Assembly: GCA_030248135.1 (NCBI GenBank)
Contig: JASANC010000829.1
Coordinates: forward strand, 62,001 to 126,000
Length of the DNA stretch: 64,000 bases
Source of the DNA: Theristus sp. LFF4_11
Taxonomy: Eukaryota > Nematoda > Chromadorea > Monhysterida > Xyalidae
Direction: 5' to 3'
In this document: one piece after another, positions 31,001 to 42,163 of the stretch
Position numbering within the stretch: position 1 is the first letter of the stretch
Layout of the letters: the number at the start of each line of letters is the position of its first letter
Notes under the pieces: generated by a model
What the model saw: only the letters and a program-made list of their open reading frames with translations
The model's database searches: none
What the model was told of the DNA's origin: nothing
Made by a program: the position numbers and the translations under genes

Positions 31001-32958
31001 GGTAAATTTTCTTCAGATTGGTTATTCAGTAAACGTTACTGTTTTTTTCTTTTTAATTCAATGCCACTTCACCAAAAAAGCTTGGCATTGATTGATTAAG
31101 CTCGGGTCCATTGGCTAGTCTATATTATTAAATTTACAAAGTGTCTGTGGCACTTTTTTGCAATTTGAATTGGCGCCCTTTTTGCTACTTAAGAAAACTC
31201 CATCTCAAATTCCTTAACCTATTTTTTTAATTAATGCCAGTTGAGATTGTTTTCTCAAAACGTCGCTCTTCATAGCTGGTGTTTTCTCAAAACGTCGCTC
31301 TTCATAGCTGGAGTCATCATGATACTCTTTGGTCAACAGAGACAGTTCAGCGCAGCACAGGCAAATGGAAGCGTGGCTGATCAAAACTTGATGATCGACT
31401 GGGAAAGATGTAACAAAACCGTCTTTGAAAAAAGTTTGAAATTTTTTGTTTTTAAAAATCGGGTTGCAAAACGCACATCGACATCGGCATTGCAAGTTGC
31501 ACTTTTGATTCAAAACAAGTAAATTTCATTGAAATTGATATTCCATGTTTTATTTTCAAATTGATACTCCATGGTTATGAGCGATAATTTCAACGTAACG
31601 CACGATGGGCAACTGGCAATTGTTGCTGCTCAAAACTTGACGAGCGACTGCGAAAGATGTAACAAAACCGTCTCTGAAAAAAGTTAGTTTTTTTAATTGG
31701 GTCGAAATGGTATTTACCATTCATTTTCACTTTGCAAAATGTTTGGGTCATGTTGGGGTAAACGGGTAAAAAGAAGCAATGAATGCAAAACTAAATTATA
31801 AACGTCACTTTTTTTGTTTCTTCTATTCATTTTCACTTTAGAAAAAAGGCTTGGCTTATGTTAGGGTAACCGGGTAAAAGAAGCATTAGCTTTTTAAAAC
31901 GGGTATTTTTAAATAAAAAACGTTAATTTTTGTATTTTTTATTCAATCTTACTTAACTTACAAAAAGGCTTGACTTAGGTTAGGGTGAACGGGTAAAAAT
32001 AGCCAAATCATAAACTTCGCATTTTCACTTTGCAAAAAAGGCTTGGCTTAGGTAAACGAGTAAAAAAGCATTAGCTTTTTAGAACGGGTAATTGAAAAAA
32101 ACGTTAATTTTTATGTTTTTATTTAATCTTACTTCACACACAAAAAGGCTTGACTTAGGTTAGGGTGAACGGGGAAAAAATAGCAAAATCATAAACTTCG
32201 CATTTTCACTTTACAAAAAAGGCTTGGCTTAGGTAAACGGGTAAAAAAGCATTAGCTTTTTAAAACGGGTAAACGAAAAAAACGTTAGTTTTTATATTTT
32301 TTATTCAATTTTACTTCACTTACAAAAAGGCTTGCCTTCGGTTAGGGTAAACGGGTAAAAATAGCAAAATCATAAACTTCACATTTTTTATTTATTTAAA
32401 TACATTAAAAATATTGTATTGTAGGCGACTTCACGGCAGCACAAGGTAAATTTTCTTCAGGGTTATTATTCAGTAAACGTTACTGTTTTTTCTTTCTAAG
32501 TCAATGCCACTTCACCAAAAAGGCTTGGCATTGATTAAGCCACATACGCTCGGGTCAATTGGCTAGTCATGCAACAAAACCAACAAAAACATTTGATCAT
32601 AAACTACACGATCTTCAGAGCTTTACCTAAAAAAGTGTTTCTGAACAAAGTGTGAGCAACTGTGCAGAGCGTGCGCGACACGCAGTGCGGCTTCAAGCTG
32701 TTCACCCGTGCCACGGCGCAACTGTTGTTCGCGAATCTGCACATTGAACGGTGGGCATTCGATGTGGAGTTGCTGTTTCTGGCGGAACGCTTCGGCATTC
32801 CCATTGCTGAAGTGCCCGTCAATTGGACGGAGATTGACGGCTCGAAGATTGTGCCCGTCTTGTCGTGGCTGCAGATGGGCCGTGATCTGCTGATGGTCTG
32901 GCTGCGGTACAAAAGCGGCTGGTGGAAGGCGGACAGAGAGGCGAAGTTTGAAGAGTAG
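25082..32958 (+). CDS. ALG5: dolichyl-phosphate beta-glucosyltransferase (ALG5)
   Basis: Transfers glucose from UDP-glucose to dolichyl phosphate at the ER membrane, supplying Dol-P-Glc for N-glycan assembly. Exons: 25082-25216, 25582-25662, 26084-26201, 26543-26695, 27047-27303, 32668-32958; 344 residues if it starts at 25082. Family-2 glycosyltransferase motifs are LSVVIPAKDEQ, VIIVDDGSCDKTS, LKENRGKGG, LLFADADGATRF, GSRAHMEKESIAKRS, FHFLVWFFCV, VRDTQCGFKLFTR, HIERWAFDVELL and VPVNWTEIDGSK. A low-complexity insert of about 50 residues precedes GSRAHMEKES. The frame stays open upstream to an ATG at 24800 with a Phe/Leu/Cys-rich stretch that could be the N-terminal membrane anchor typical of ALG5, so the start is uncertain. 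Intron 5 (5.4 kb) holds a Helitron-like array. Confidence 0.92.
26857..27022. repeat. GTGCACTCTGTT-type palindromic repeat in ALG5 intron 4
   Basis: About 165 bp with outer motif GAAGACCGTGCACTCTGTT and an inner AACAGACACACAGGCACACA facing TGTGTGCCTGTGTGTTTGTT. Relatives occur near 9474, 25703, 56968, 61518 and 61790. Confidence 0.65.
28330..29065 (+). repeat. 180-bp class satellite, block 1
   Basis: Repeats of about 175-190 bp contain two related sub-modules: AAAAAGGCTTGACTTAGGTT with GGGTGAACGGGTAAAAATAG, and AAAAAAGGCTTGGCTTAGGT with AAACGGGTAAAAGAAGCATT. Units differ by small indels. Non-coding. Confidence 0.85.
29735..30935 (+). repeat. 180-bp class satellite, block 2
   Basis: The same two-module repeat as the first block, in a longer run. 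Two adjacent copies near 30320-30508 and 30509-30690 are almost identical, including the variants TTGGGGTGAACGGG and AAAACAGGTAATTG, which points to a recent local duplication. Confidence 0.85.
31840..32385 (+). repeat. 180-bp class satellite, block 3
   Basis: The same repeat as the other two blocks, in the third and shortest unit, followed by the conserved 3' terminal region (from about 32390) shared by all three units. Confidence 0.85.
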
Positions 32959-34658
32959 CCAATTGTTGGTGGTGAGCAGCATTATGGCGAAGGGGTTGAG
33001 ATTGCTTTCGTTTGGGGTGGTCGTCGTCTGTTTGTTTGGGCGTGCGTTCAATTGCGGCCCGTTCATTCTGGCCCGGACGATTCTGGCCCGGCGGCTTTTC
33101 CCTGGCACTTTCGTCACCTGTGATTACTCTAAAAAATTACTCTAAATGTATGAAATCACTGCAACACAAATTTTTCAAGTTTTCGGACGTGCCTTTATGT
33201 TAAAGACTTGTCTTAGGAGACCTACAACAACTTTGCTCGGTTTAGGATCAGATTTGGTAAAAATTTAGGTGTTAGATTTTGTTTGGTAAAAGTTTTGATG
33301 TTTTCATTTTTGCAGTCATTTTTATATTGATTTGCCATAATTTGCAAAAAAATCACTCCATCAAGCAGTCTACTGTTCATGCTGGGGTAAATTTGCCTGG
33401 CGGGACTCGTCCGTGTTGAAATTGTCTGGGCCAAAATTAGCTTGCCGCAACTCTTCAGGCCTCAATTTTGCGGGCCGTAATAGTACATCACCCGTTTCTT
33501 CTTGTTGCAATGGACTTTTCTATGCCGAAACTTTCAATTCAAGTTTTGTTTTTTTAGCTGAAATACGTATGACCTATTTTTTAAACGTGTCCCACGTCAT
33601 GTGCCACAAAACATGCGCTTGCCGTTAACATCAAACCAGACTTTCCGTTCAGCCGATTTCTTCCGGCAAACAAATGGTGAATGTCGAATCAGTCACATCA
33701 AACTGACATTTTAGTGCCTGTACTTTGACAAACGGGCGTTTTTAAAGCAAATGACGTCATTTTTATCCGGACACGTTTGAATAAATCCACAATACATGCA
33801 CAACACTTTTTTTTTCTATTTTGTGATAGCTGTTTGCTAGTTTGTTGCAATTTGTAGTCTCGCTGGTCAAACAAAACAACTGTGTTTTGCACATGTGTTT
33901 TCCGGGCGGTCTATTCAAACATTGCTGTAAATTTTTCAAAAGCGTTGGTTGTCTTTGGTTGTGCTGACTGTTGATGTTACTTATTTTTTGCATTTTTGAT
34001 CGGCTGATGATCGCTGATAATGTTTCTTGTTTTGTTTTGCTCATTCCAAATAATACACGATTGTTTGTTTTCACGTCGGGTCTGTGATTGTTTTGTTGTT
34101 CTGGAGATTGTTATTTTTGCACCTCTTCGGTTGATTGAACTGTATCGTTTTTTTTCGTGCCTTTGTTACTGTAAAATTCGATACTCTACCTTTTGGTGTT
34201 AATTATCCAGCCCAGAACACCAGCTGTTTTATCTATTAACGTCGCTTCATTTTGATGGGGGCATTATTTATTGTTTTTGAAAAAAAATAAACACGACACG
34301 AAGACGTTGTTTGTTGATGTTACAACTTGCAATAGTCAAACGAAAAAATTTGAATGTGGCATGCTAATTGGCTGCATCGAGTTGCATATGATTTACTATT
34401 ATTACAGTTCGACTGTAGTTGACTGAATGCATTTTAATCGATCATGTCAATTTTACACAACAACAACAACAACGCAGTTGAAAACGCAATCAAATCGATA
34501 AATTTCTAGACGTTTACAAACTTGGCGTTCATTTCAGGATGCTGGAAAAGTTTACTTTTCGAATCAGTCGTCCCAGCCAGCATGCACAATGCAAGTCTAT
34601 GTTTTTATCAGTTCACATTAAATGTCCAAAAAATACTGATTTTCAGGGATAATGAAAA
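32959..34658. other. intergenic with two short 15-nt period arrays
   Basis: Between ALG5 and the deiodinase. 33045-33115 has about 4 units such as ATTCTGGCCCGGACG. 33388-33490 has about 6 diverged units such as CAATTTTGCGGGCCG. Both share the 15-nt period of the array at 5665. The rest is AT-rich with short spurious ORFs. A CAA microsatellite lies near 34460. Confidence 0.6.
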
Positions 34659-36394
34659 ATGAGCGCACTATTGGCGTTTTTGTCGAGTGTCGGTGGTGTA
34701 ACTTTTTTGCTAACCGTGATTTTGGCAACACTGATATATGTCGCTCTGAAACGAATGTTGTTCAGTACAGAAGATGGAAACTCCGGTAACCTTATGATGA
34801 ATAAAGGACATTCACTGCGAAATATTTCGACCGATTCTTCGACTGATTCAGGAAGTGGTTTCATAAAAATTTAAAAAAAACGGCGCGTTTTGTTCTCAAC
34901 AAAGGCTGTGCGGCTTTTCCACAGATCATTCAACATTACTCCGCCTCCTTTGCACAAGAAGATATCATTTTTTGATAAAGAGACCATCGTCTTGTTCTGC
35001 AGAAAAGTTTCCACCGGAGTAGTTTTATTTTCTCACATTTTCGCTTTGAAATTCGTACAATCAATTTCACAAGTTCCGCACATTGCTGTGCTGACGAAAC
35101 CAATCGCCCCGCCCCTACCATGCTCGATTGTTTTTCCAAAATTCTGTCCGTTTTTTTGAAACCGTTTCCTGGTGAAGAAAACCTCGACAGCGACAGCGAA
35201 AACTACGAAGAGGACAACGAAAACCACCCGAGAATTGCGTTCCAAGGGCGATGCCTGTCTGAATGCGAAATGGTCCGTGAAACAGCGTTGTTCTACGCTG
35301 AAATGGACAAACGGCGCACTGTGAGGGAGATCAGCGATCGGCCGGTGCCAATGGAGGTGATCGAAAACATCGTGTTGACTGCAAGTGTGTGACAGCATGG
35401 TGATTTCTAAATTTTTATATGTGTAGGGGGTATTTCTAAAAAAAGCATTTTAAGTCTCTGAAATTTTTTCAAAATCCGGAAAAAACCCTGCATCAATGGC
35501 TGCTGTAGAACTGTCTCTGTTTACTGATTTCGTTCAGTCAATCGGCAATCGGCATGCGCATGCCAGATTTCAGAGTTGTTAGTATGCTTGGCCAGGAAAT
35601 TATGTTGTGGTACAAAGATCAGCGTCAAAACATGCCCAGCCAGCCATTCCGAAAGAATCCGGTTCAGTCCTGTCAAAGCAACCACTGCAGACACAAGCCC
35701 CAGCGGTGCGCACAAGCAGCCGTGGACGTACGTTGTTGTTCGCAATCAGGAAGTCAAGCAGCAGATTCGTGACATCGTGGAAGAAGAGGAGCGAATAAAC
35801 TACGACCGAAGAATGGGCCTCGAGTGGGTGCGAGATTTGCGGAAATTCCGCACCGACTGGTCAAAACCGTACCTTTCTCAAGCTCCGTATTTGATTTTGG
35901 TCATGAAACAAAGTTACGGAATCGCTTTGGGGCCGGGTGCGAAAAAAAGACGACATTACTACGCGGAGGAGAGCACGTGCATCTCGGTCGGGCTGATGTT
36001 GGCTGCGATTGAGGTGCGTGAACGGGAAGCGTTTTGGTTCATCACTCGGGAAAATAGATCAGCTAAAAGTTGAGCCGCCAGCCCATGCCAGCCACATGTG
36101 GCTCAAGACACGCATCGCATCTGATTTGCCACTGGTTCATAGAACAACATGGTGTAACCTTAGCCTCGCCAAGGTGGCCTGTTTTCACGCACTGGCACTT
36201 TTCGCTTTCAGAAAGCCGGCCTAGTGACAGTGACGAGCACCCCGATGAACTGCGGACCACGAATCTGCAGACTTTTGCGCCGACCACCGAACGAGAAGCT
36301 GCTGCTGCTGCTGCCGGTCGGCCATCCGCAACCGACGGCCAGTGTGCCCGTGCTGAAGAGAAAGCCGTTGGAGGCAGCCATGGTGCTCCACTGA
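34659..36394 (+). CDS. IYD: iodotyrosine deiodinase-like flavoprotein
   Basis: FMN-dependent nitroreductase-fold enzyme that reductively dehalogenates mono- and diiodotyrosine; the nematode relative is SUP-18. Exons: 34659-34785, 35178-35384, 35691-36013, 36212-36394; 279 residues, close to the human protein (289). An N-terminal hydrophobic segment (residues 6-30, [20 protein letters not shown]) is a membrane anchor. An acidic linker ([12 protein letters not shown]) follows. Catalytic-domain matches are [77 protein letters not shown] and [13 protein letters not shown]. The lid Glu, Tyr and Lys known to hold the substrate zwitterion appear conserved in ERINYDRR and LRKF. RRSVR of the human enzyme reads RRTVR. 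The exon 1 junction is supported only by phase. Confidence 0.92.
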
Positions 36395-37020
36395 GTGTGC
36401 GCGGACACTTGGAAACTTGCAGAACGGGCCATTGGGAGAACGGTTTTGGGGAAACACATTTTGGAAATTGTGAAAATACGTGTGAAATTGGCGTCTTCAG
36501 ATCTCTAAGGTTGACACTTCTGTAGACCCTTTTTCTCGGTGATTAAAACATAGATTCGCCCACATGTTTTGATTCGTCACGGTGGAACTCGTCGAATTTG
36601 CTTGTTTTTTTAGTTTTTGTAGTTTATGTACTTTGAATTTCAAAACTTTCTGTCCCGAAAAAAAGCACAGCGTCAGTTGACGTGAATCAGCAATCAACCA
36701 AAGTTACAGAACGACAATTTTTGCTGCGCCAATTATAAAACAGAGTTTTTGGGGCCACGCAATCTTTAAAGAAAGCATGTAGACAGACACGGTTGTGTGC
36801 GTGTATCACAGATTTCACCTTTTTAAACAAACTGGTTTCTAATAAAAATGCAAGCACAGGACACACGCACCAAAACACTGTGAAAATAAACTGCTTCTTT
36901 TGCATGCCGAAATCGATTTTCAATGACAACTTCATAAAAATCTATAATAGGTAAACCCTGTCATATTTGTATTTGGTACAAACAAGCGGACATCAAAATT
37001 TTTCGAGAGGAAGCACAAAA
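36395..37020. other. intergenic
   Basis: Between the deiodinase stop and the peptidase start codon; promoter or 5' UTR of the peptidase is expected near the 3' end. No gene or repeat stands out. Confidence 0.5.
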
Positions 37021-40000
37021 ATGATTATTGTCGTTTTTGTTCTCATTGGTTCCCAATTTCACGCAAGTCTATGCCGCGATGGCGATTTCAAATTTGTCGA
37101 AAACGGCGTCAAATGTGGCCATGCGGCGGTGGCGCCGGATGCGGACAATGTACACTGCACTTTCTGTTTGCTTTTTGACACACACCGCTGATTGGTTGCG
37201 GTCGCCTGAACATGCGAGTGAAAGCAACAACATTTGCAACTTTTGCATCACCGTGGGCACGCGCCCTTTACAGTATGGCCGAATAAATGAGGCAGTCCAA
37301 TCAAGGCGGGATTAGTCGCAGACTAGGAGTTGCCTTTTTCAAAAATGCCAGCAGAATTCTCAATCATGTGTGCAAGGGAGAAAGAATGAACAGAATAGCG
37401 CGGATAACCCAGTAGTTAAAAAAACGCGTCAAATTTGGCACACAATTTGTTTTCTGAATGTCTTTTTTCTTTCATTCAAAATTCGCGCGCTCCTTGCACC
37501 CTGAAAAAAGCTGCCATGTTTAATCGGCCATACCGTACTTTTAGTACACGTCTCTTTAGGTTTTTTTGTTTTTGGTGCTTTTCAACACAACATTTATAGA
37601 GGGTTAACAATACGGTGTTTGTTTAGCTTGTTGAGCAAGTTTTGGTTCCACCGGCCACCCGAACATACAAACCTCAACAACACTAACACTTGCTCGACAA
37701 AAACTGTTGGCCGTTTTGTTGATCTTCCAATTTTGAGTTTGAGTAGTCTGTCCAGCTCCAGCATTTTATTTCTATCCAGTGAGCCAAAATTTTGAAGTTT
37801 TTTTTGCGAAAAGCTGAAACTGGGCGCACCACTGGACGATCATGCCGTGATTGCTGGCTTCAACGGCGCAGAGAAACTGAGACGAAAACGTTCCGTTGAT
37901 TTTCATCAGCTTCGAATCACCGTTTACTACGATAAATCCGTGGAAGAGTTGGTTTTTCACCAACTGATTATAACGCACACTTGCTTACAACAAACTGAAT
38001 GATTGGCTGGTGTTTAAATTTGGAGTACTGATCAGTGGGGTTGCTGTGAGACGAGACGAGACACGACATAAAAGAAATGCCACTACATTGTACTTGTAGA
38101 ATCTTTTACTTTGGTTCCAAAACTGAATGCGCGAATAGATGAGTAAACAGCCTCATACATGACGCGGGAATTCAAAATTGGCGAAGTGACCGAGTTCCCT
38201 AAGCAGGACCGAGTCACTTTAGCCGATTTTGAATTGCCACACAAAGATTGACACTGCAAAAATAGTTTCCTTTCTACGTCTGCACACGCAGTCAGTCGCA
38301 TTAACCTAAAAAATTGATGTATGTAGATGAAAGAAATATGGATGAGACGACACACGTCTCATGCCATTGAAAAAGTGTCGAGTGGTTCTTCTGAGCAACC
38401 ACAGACAGAAAAGATGAGCATTCCCTCCCATTCACCGCACCAGCAAGAAAATCAAATAACTAACGCTATATTCTTTGTCCAGGTTGCACTCGAGGAAACG
38501 CCAACTAATCAAGGTACAATTTGTTTTACAAAACTGATCAGACACGAAGATGTGCGCATGCAAACAAAAGTTTGAAAAATTCTTGTTAACGTGCAATTTT
38601 TTTTCAATTCATGTTCAATGTTTTTTTCAGGATTCTCTCGTCAAACAATCCGTCGACTATTGGCAACAGTCACTGGCGGTCAGGCGACATGGAAACCGGC
38701 CGATTCTAATTGAAAGGTGCTAAAAATTCCAAATGCTCACAATCTGCCCATGCTGACCACAAAGTCGCAGTGTTCCATTTTTGCAGAGACTGCCCAAAGT
38801 CGAGACGCTTCATGATGTCCAACGGCACCCAGGGCTGCGTGGGAGCGTGCGAGTCGAAGACCACATGCGGCTACGTCACCGTGCCCGAAGAACATTTGGA
38901 GGTGCCAGTGAAACACCACTGTTTGCCATTTTACGTTTTGATTGACATGGCGGTGCCCTGTTCCTTGGGCTTGAGATCAGACATGGTTTCTACTTTTCCA
39001 GCAGCAAAACTAACTTTGCTAATATGTAAGCCGACCAAATTATTAACGAACAGGCCTGTCGGAAATGCAACACTGCAGAAACTAACAGTTGCATGTTGTG
39101 GGGCTCGTCCGGCCGTGGCGTGTCGGACGCGGACTATGTTCTGTACGTGTCTGCCAGGCAAGGAGAGCACTGCATCAGTGGCGGGGCAATCGCGGCGGCC
39201 GCGCATTGTCAGCAGGAGTCGCTGCTGGACAGGTTTCGTTTTTTTGTTTTTTGTTTTTCAATTGAAACGACTGGTTTACGGTACTGTGGCACTGGCAGCA
39301 TTTGACTTTGTTTTGGCGCGCATGATTTTTACCATTGGAAAGGCCACTACAGAAACGAGGAGTTGGGCAAATGGGAATTTCATGAGCGTCAGTCACCTGT
39401 TTCGTATGTTTTGTACTTTTGTCATTTCCTTGTGCGCCATTCATTTCGTTCAGCCATTTTCTAATGGAATAGGCAACTGAGAACCTTACCCCACTGATTT
39501 GGTTGTGCTTGTGTTAGTTGATATCTGCTGTCCACACAAATGGCGTATATTTTTTTTTGATTTCCAGGCCAGTCGCAGGCTTCATCAACATTTGCCCGAA
39601 ATTAATCAGTGTTCAACAATTCGACGAGTTTTCGCAGGTGACAACCATCAGGCATGAAATTCTGCATGCGCTCGGCTTCACTGCCACTTTGTACCCTTTT
39701 TATCGCGATCCGAACACGCTGCTGCCGTTGACAATAAGGTAGGTTCAGGCTGTGACAACAGAATGTGCAAGTTCAACAACCAGTTTATACTTTTTTTTGG
39801 CTTGCCCATTATGATGCAATGAAAAATAATTTTTTGATTCAAAGGTTAGAAAATGGGCGTCCGTTGCACTATGACGATGATCACCGATATTTTGCGGTTG
39901 GAAAAAAGGTGTTGCGATCAGAAACCATCAGTGGTTGGCAAACACTTGGTGGAAAGGTGAAACAACATGACTTTCATTTTATTCTTATTCCATTTTACTT

Positions 40001-41786
40001 CTGCTTATTTTGTTATCGTATTTCGTAATATTTTATTTTTACTCTGCAGCAATCTGGATTTAAAATATCTTTCAGAAAAAGTTGAAAGTTATGTTGATGC
40101 GCACTCCAACCGTGGTCGCCGTCGCCAGAAAATATTTCAATTGTTCTGAGTTGACTGGCGTCGAGGTCGAATCGCAGGGCGGTAGCGGCACGTCTGTGTC
40201 GCACTGGGAAAAGCGCATTTTGGAGGTTGAAAGGCGTAATTACTGTTTGTCAACCTTTAGTTCGTTTACAATGCAAGGTTAAAATGCTGGTTGCACAGGA
40301 CGAAGCAATGTCCGGCGTGCACACGCAGACTGCGCAGTTCTCACGAATTACGTTCGCACTGATGGAGGACACTGGGTGGTACCGTGTGAATTACAGGTGA
40401 ACAAAAAATGCTTTGAAAACGGTAACATTGAGATCAAAATGGGCGAAAAGAAGCGCCGCACTTTCTTCACTAACAATTTAGCACCCCCCTTTCAGCAATT
40501 CAATTGGCATTCAATGCTCATACTTCTTAAATTTTGCGAAAAGTAAACTCGTAATTGTTTTCTGCCCCTTGCAGCATGGCTGAAAACCCGGTTTGGGGCC
40601 GCAACATGGGCTGCGATTTTCTCCAGAGAAGTTGCGGTGCTTGGATTGAAAAGCGAAAAGCCAAGCACGTTTACGTTTGTTTGTGTGGAATTGCAGGCCT
40701 TATCACGCTGTCGTAACGTGCAATGATGTCATTAATGAAATTCAATCGCACACAGGAAACTACCAACGCTGCCATTTTGCAACACGGTTCCAGAGCGCAC
40801 GCAGCGACGGTACGGCTGCACAAGCGACAGAACGTCCATCGCAGTGTGCAACCTCGAACGATACAGTGAAGAGATACCGGAACAATACCAGGTGGCTTGC
40901 GATCGTAACCATCACAGCGTACGTAAGAAAAATCTGATTGTAACCACTGTTGTTTTAGAACATGTTCAGTGTGGCTGGAATCAACTCAACAAAGGAATTG
41001 GCGCACTACGGCGGTTCGGTTGAGCTGGCCGATTACTGTCCCTATTATCAGGTAAGCAAAACACTCGGTCACATACAAGTGGAAAGTCGAAGTGAGCGAA
41101 ACATTATCCCCAAAAGTAAAAAAAATAGTACTGCCTTTTCACTGCACAGCAAGTATTCTTCAAAAGAAGCAACGGTGAGCCGCATTCAGACAGTCGTTGC
41201 TACTTCGCCCAGAACCAACCGTTGAAATCGAAAAATATCGCTCTTGAAACGTACAGTTCTAAATCACGCTGTTTTCACACTGACGATCGATGGACTGTGT
41301 CACGTTGTAATAGAAAACAAGCTCAGTTGTATTGGGGCGCCGGGTGTTACCAGGTTAGTGGCATTGTGGTCAATCTTATTACGATACGGGTTTCATTGAG
41401 TGGCTTCAATTTTTAGTACAACTGCTCTGACGGGCGCCTGTCCATCGTGTTTCCTCAGTTCAACAATCGCCAGTATACCTGCTATTCAACGGAACAACGC
41501 ATTCACGTGAAGCAGATCTATCGCGATTGGTTATTCGAAGGAGCGCTCATTTGCCCGCCATGTAAAGATATTTGCGAGGTGCGTGGCTTGCATTACATTA
41601 CAAACGTAGCTAGGTGATGGAAACCAACCACAATAAAACAGTGAACATCTTTCACATTCGGTGATCATGAACATGTTTTTTTAGGATTCATCAACCGCCG
41701 TTGACTCTTTTCAATGTGCATCCGATCTCTGGGATCCACCAACTTCACATGATGATCGTGACACAACTATTAAAGTTCCTTGTTAA
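37021..41786 (+). CDS. LMLN: leishmanolysin-like (invadolysin, M8) zinc metallopeptidase
   Basis: Secreted or membrane-associated metzincin-type peptidase, animal relative of GP63. Exons: 37021-37149, 37814-37947, 38483-38513, 38631-38716, 38787-38901, 39054-39232, 39568-39738, 39845-39956, 40076-40225, 40299-40396, 40575-40682, 40756-40891, 40959-41051, 41150-41353, 41417-41578, 41685-41786; 669 residues, all phases consistent. A signal peptide ([18 protein letters not shown]) is followed by a basic RRKRS site that could end a prodomain, then [49 protein letters not shown] and [11 protein letters not shown]. The zinc site is HEILHALGF with the distant third His in SVSHWEKR. Downstream come [49 protein letters not shown] and [12 protein letters not shown]. 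The 31-nt exon 3 and the exon 11 donor (GTGTGG) are the least certain parts. Confidence 0.92.
37271..37535 (+). mobile_element. TA-flanked MITE, GGCCGAATAAA family, copy 3
   Basis: 265 bp starting CAGTATGGCCGAATAAA and ending AATCGGCCATACCG, flanked by TA (37269-37270, 37536-37537). Nearly collinear with the 14526 copy. In intron 1 of the leishmanolysin-like gene. Confidence 0.85.
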
Positions 41787-42163
41787 CGTGTGTTCCTCCA
41801 GCTGTATCCAAATTTGAGGTTTATTATGAAGTTGAATTGTATTATTATATTCACGTGTGACCGAAAAGCTTTATCTTTTATTTGAACATGTCTTGTGTTT
41901 ATAACCGTCTTTTTGCTGCGCATCAAAAAATAAATTGAAATAGTTTCTCAAAACAGCTGTTTAACGACATTCGAGCTTTCTTGTTTTAAATCAAAGTAGT
42001 AGTCATAAAATCGCGTTGGGTGGTGAAAACATGAACAAATCCCATGGCATCTGGTTTTAAACTTGAAATGTTTTAACACGCAAATTAGTTTTGAAAATCA
42101 TCCTTATTTGGTGAATGTAAAAAAACTATTTTATTTTTGCCCATCGCAGAACATGTGAGAAAA
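41787..42163. other. short intergenic gap
   Basis: Only 377 bp separate the peptidase stop from the next start codon. An AATAAA signal follows the stop near 41928. With the same orientation and both products secreted, processing from one transcript is possible but not shown. Confidence 0.5.

Larger units (their letters stand above)
27579..32566 (+). mobile_element. tandem array of three Helitron-like non-autonomous elements
   Basis: Three head-to-tail units, about 27579-29246, 29247-31118 and 31119-32566, fill ALG5 intron 5. Each begins with an AT-rich leader such as TCTATATTATTAAATTTACA (the second copy lacks the initial TC) followed, in the first two, by TTTGTCTGTC, and ends TTGGCTAG followed by T. 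About 30 nt before that end, units 1 and 3 carry a hairpin with the 9-bp stem TCAATGCCA/TGGCATTGA. The outer junctions read A then TC on the left and CTAG then T on the right, as expected for Helitron insertion between A and T. There are no terminal inverted repeats and no Rep/helicase ORF. The middle of each unit is a satellite of about 180 bp. Unit 1 also contains a 181-bp tandem duplication (27850-28210). The Helitron assignment is inference from the ends. Confidence 0.65.

Noticed and set aside
28330..32385. CRISPR-like array
   Set aside because: The units are about 180 bp satellite with no short repeat plus unique spacer pattern, and the genome is eukaryotic.
28330..32385. Telomere-like TTAGGTTAGGGT repeats
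   Set aside because: The motif occurs once per 180-bp unit, not in tandem, so it is part of the satellite and not telomeric DNA.
38710..39480. 256-codon plus-strand open frame taken as a single exon
   Set aside because: Family alignment shows only 38787-38901 and, in another frame, 39054-39232 are coding; the rest is intron read-through.
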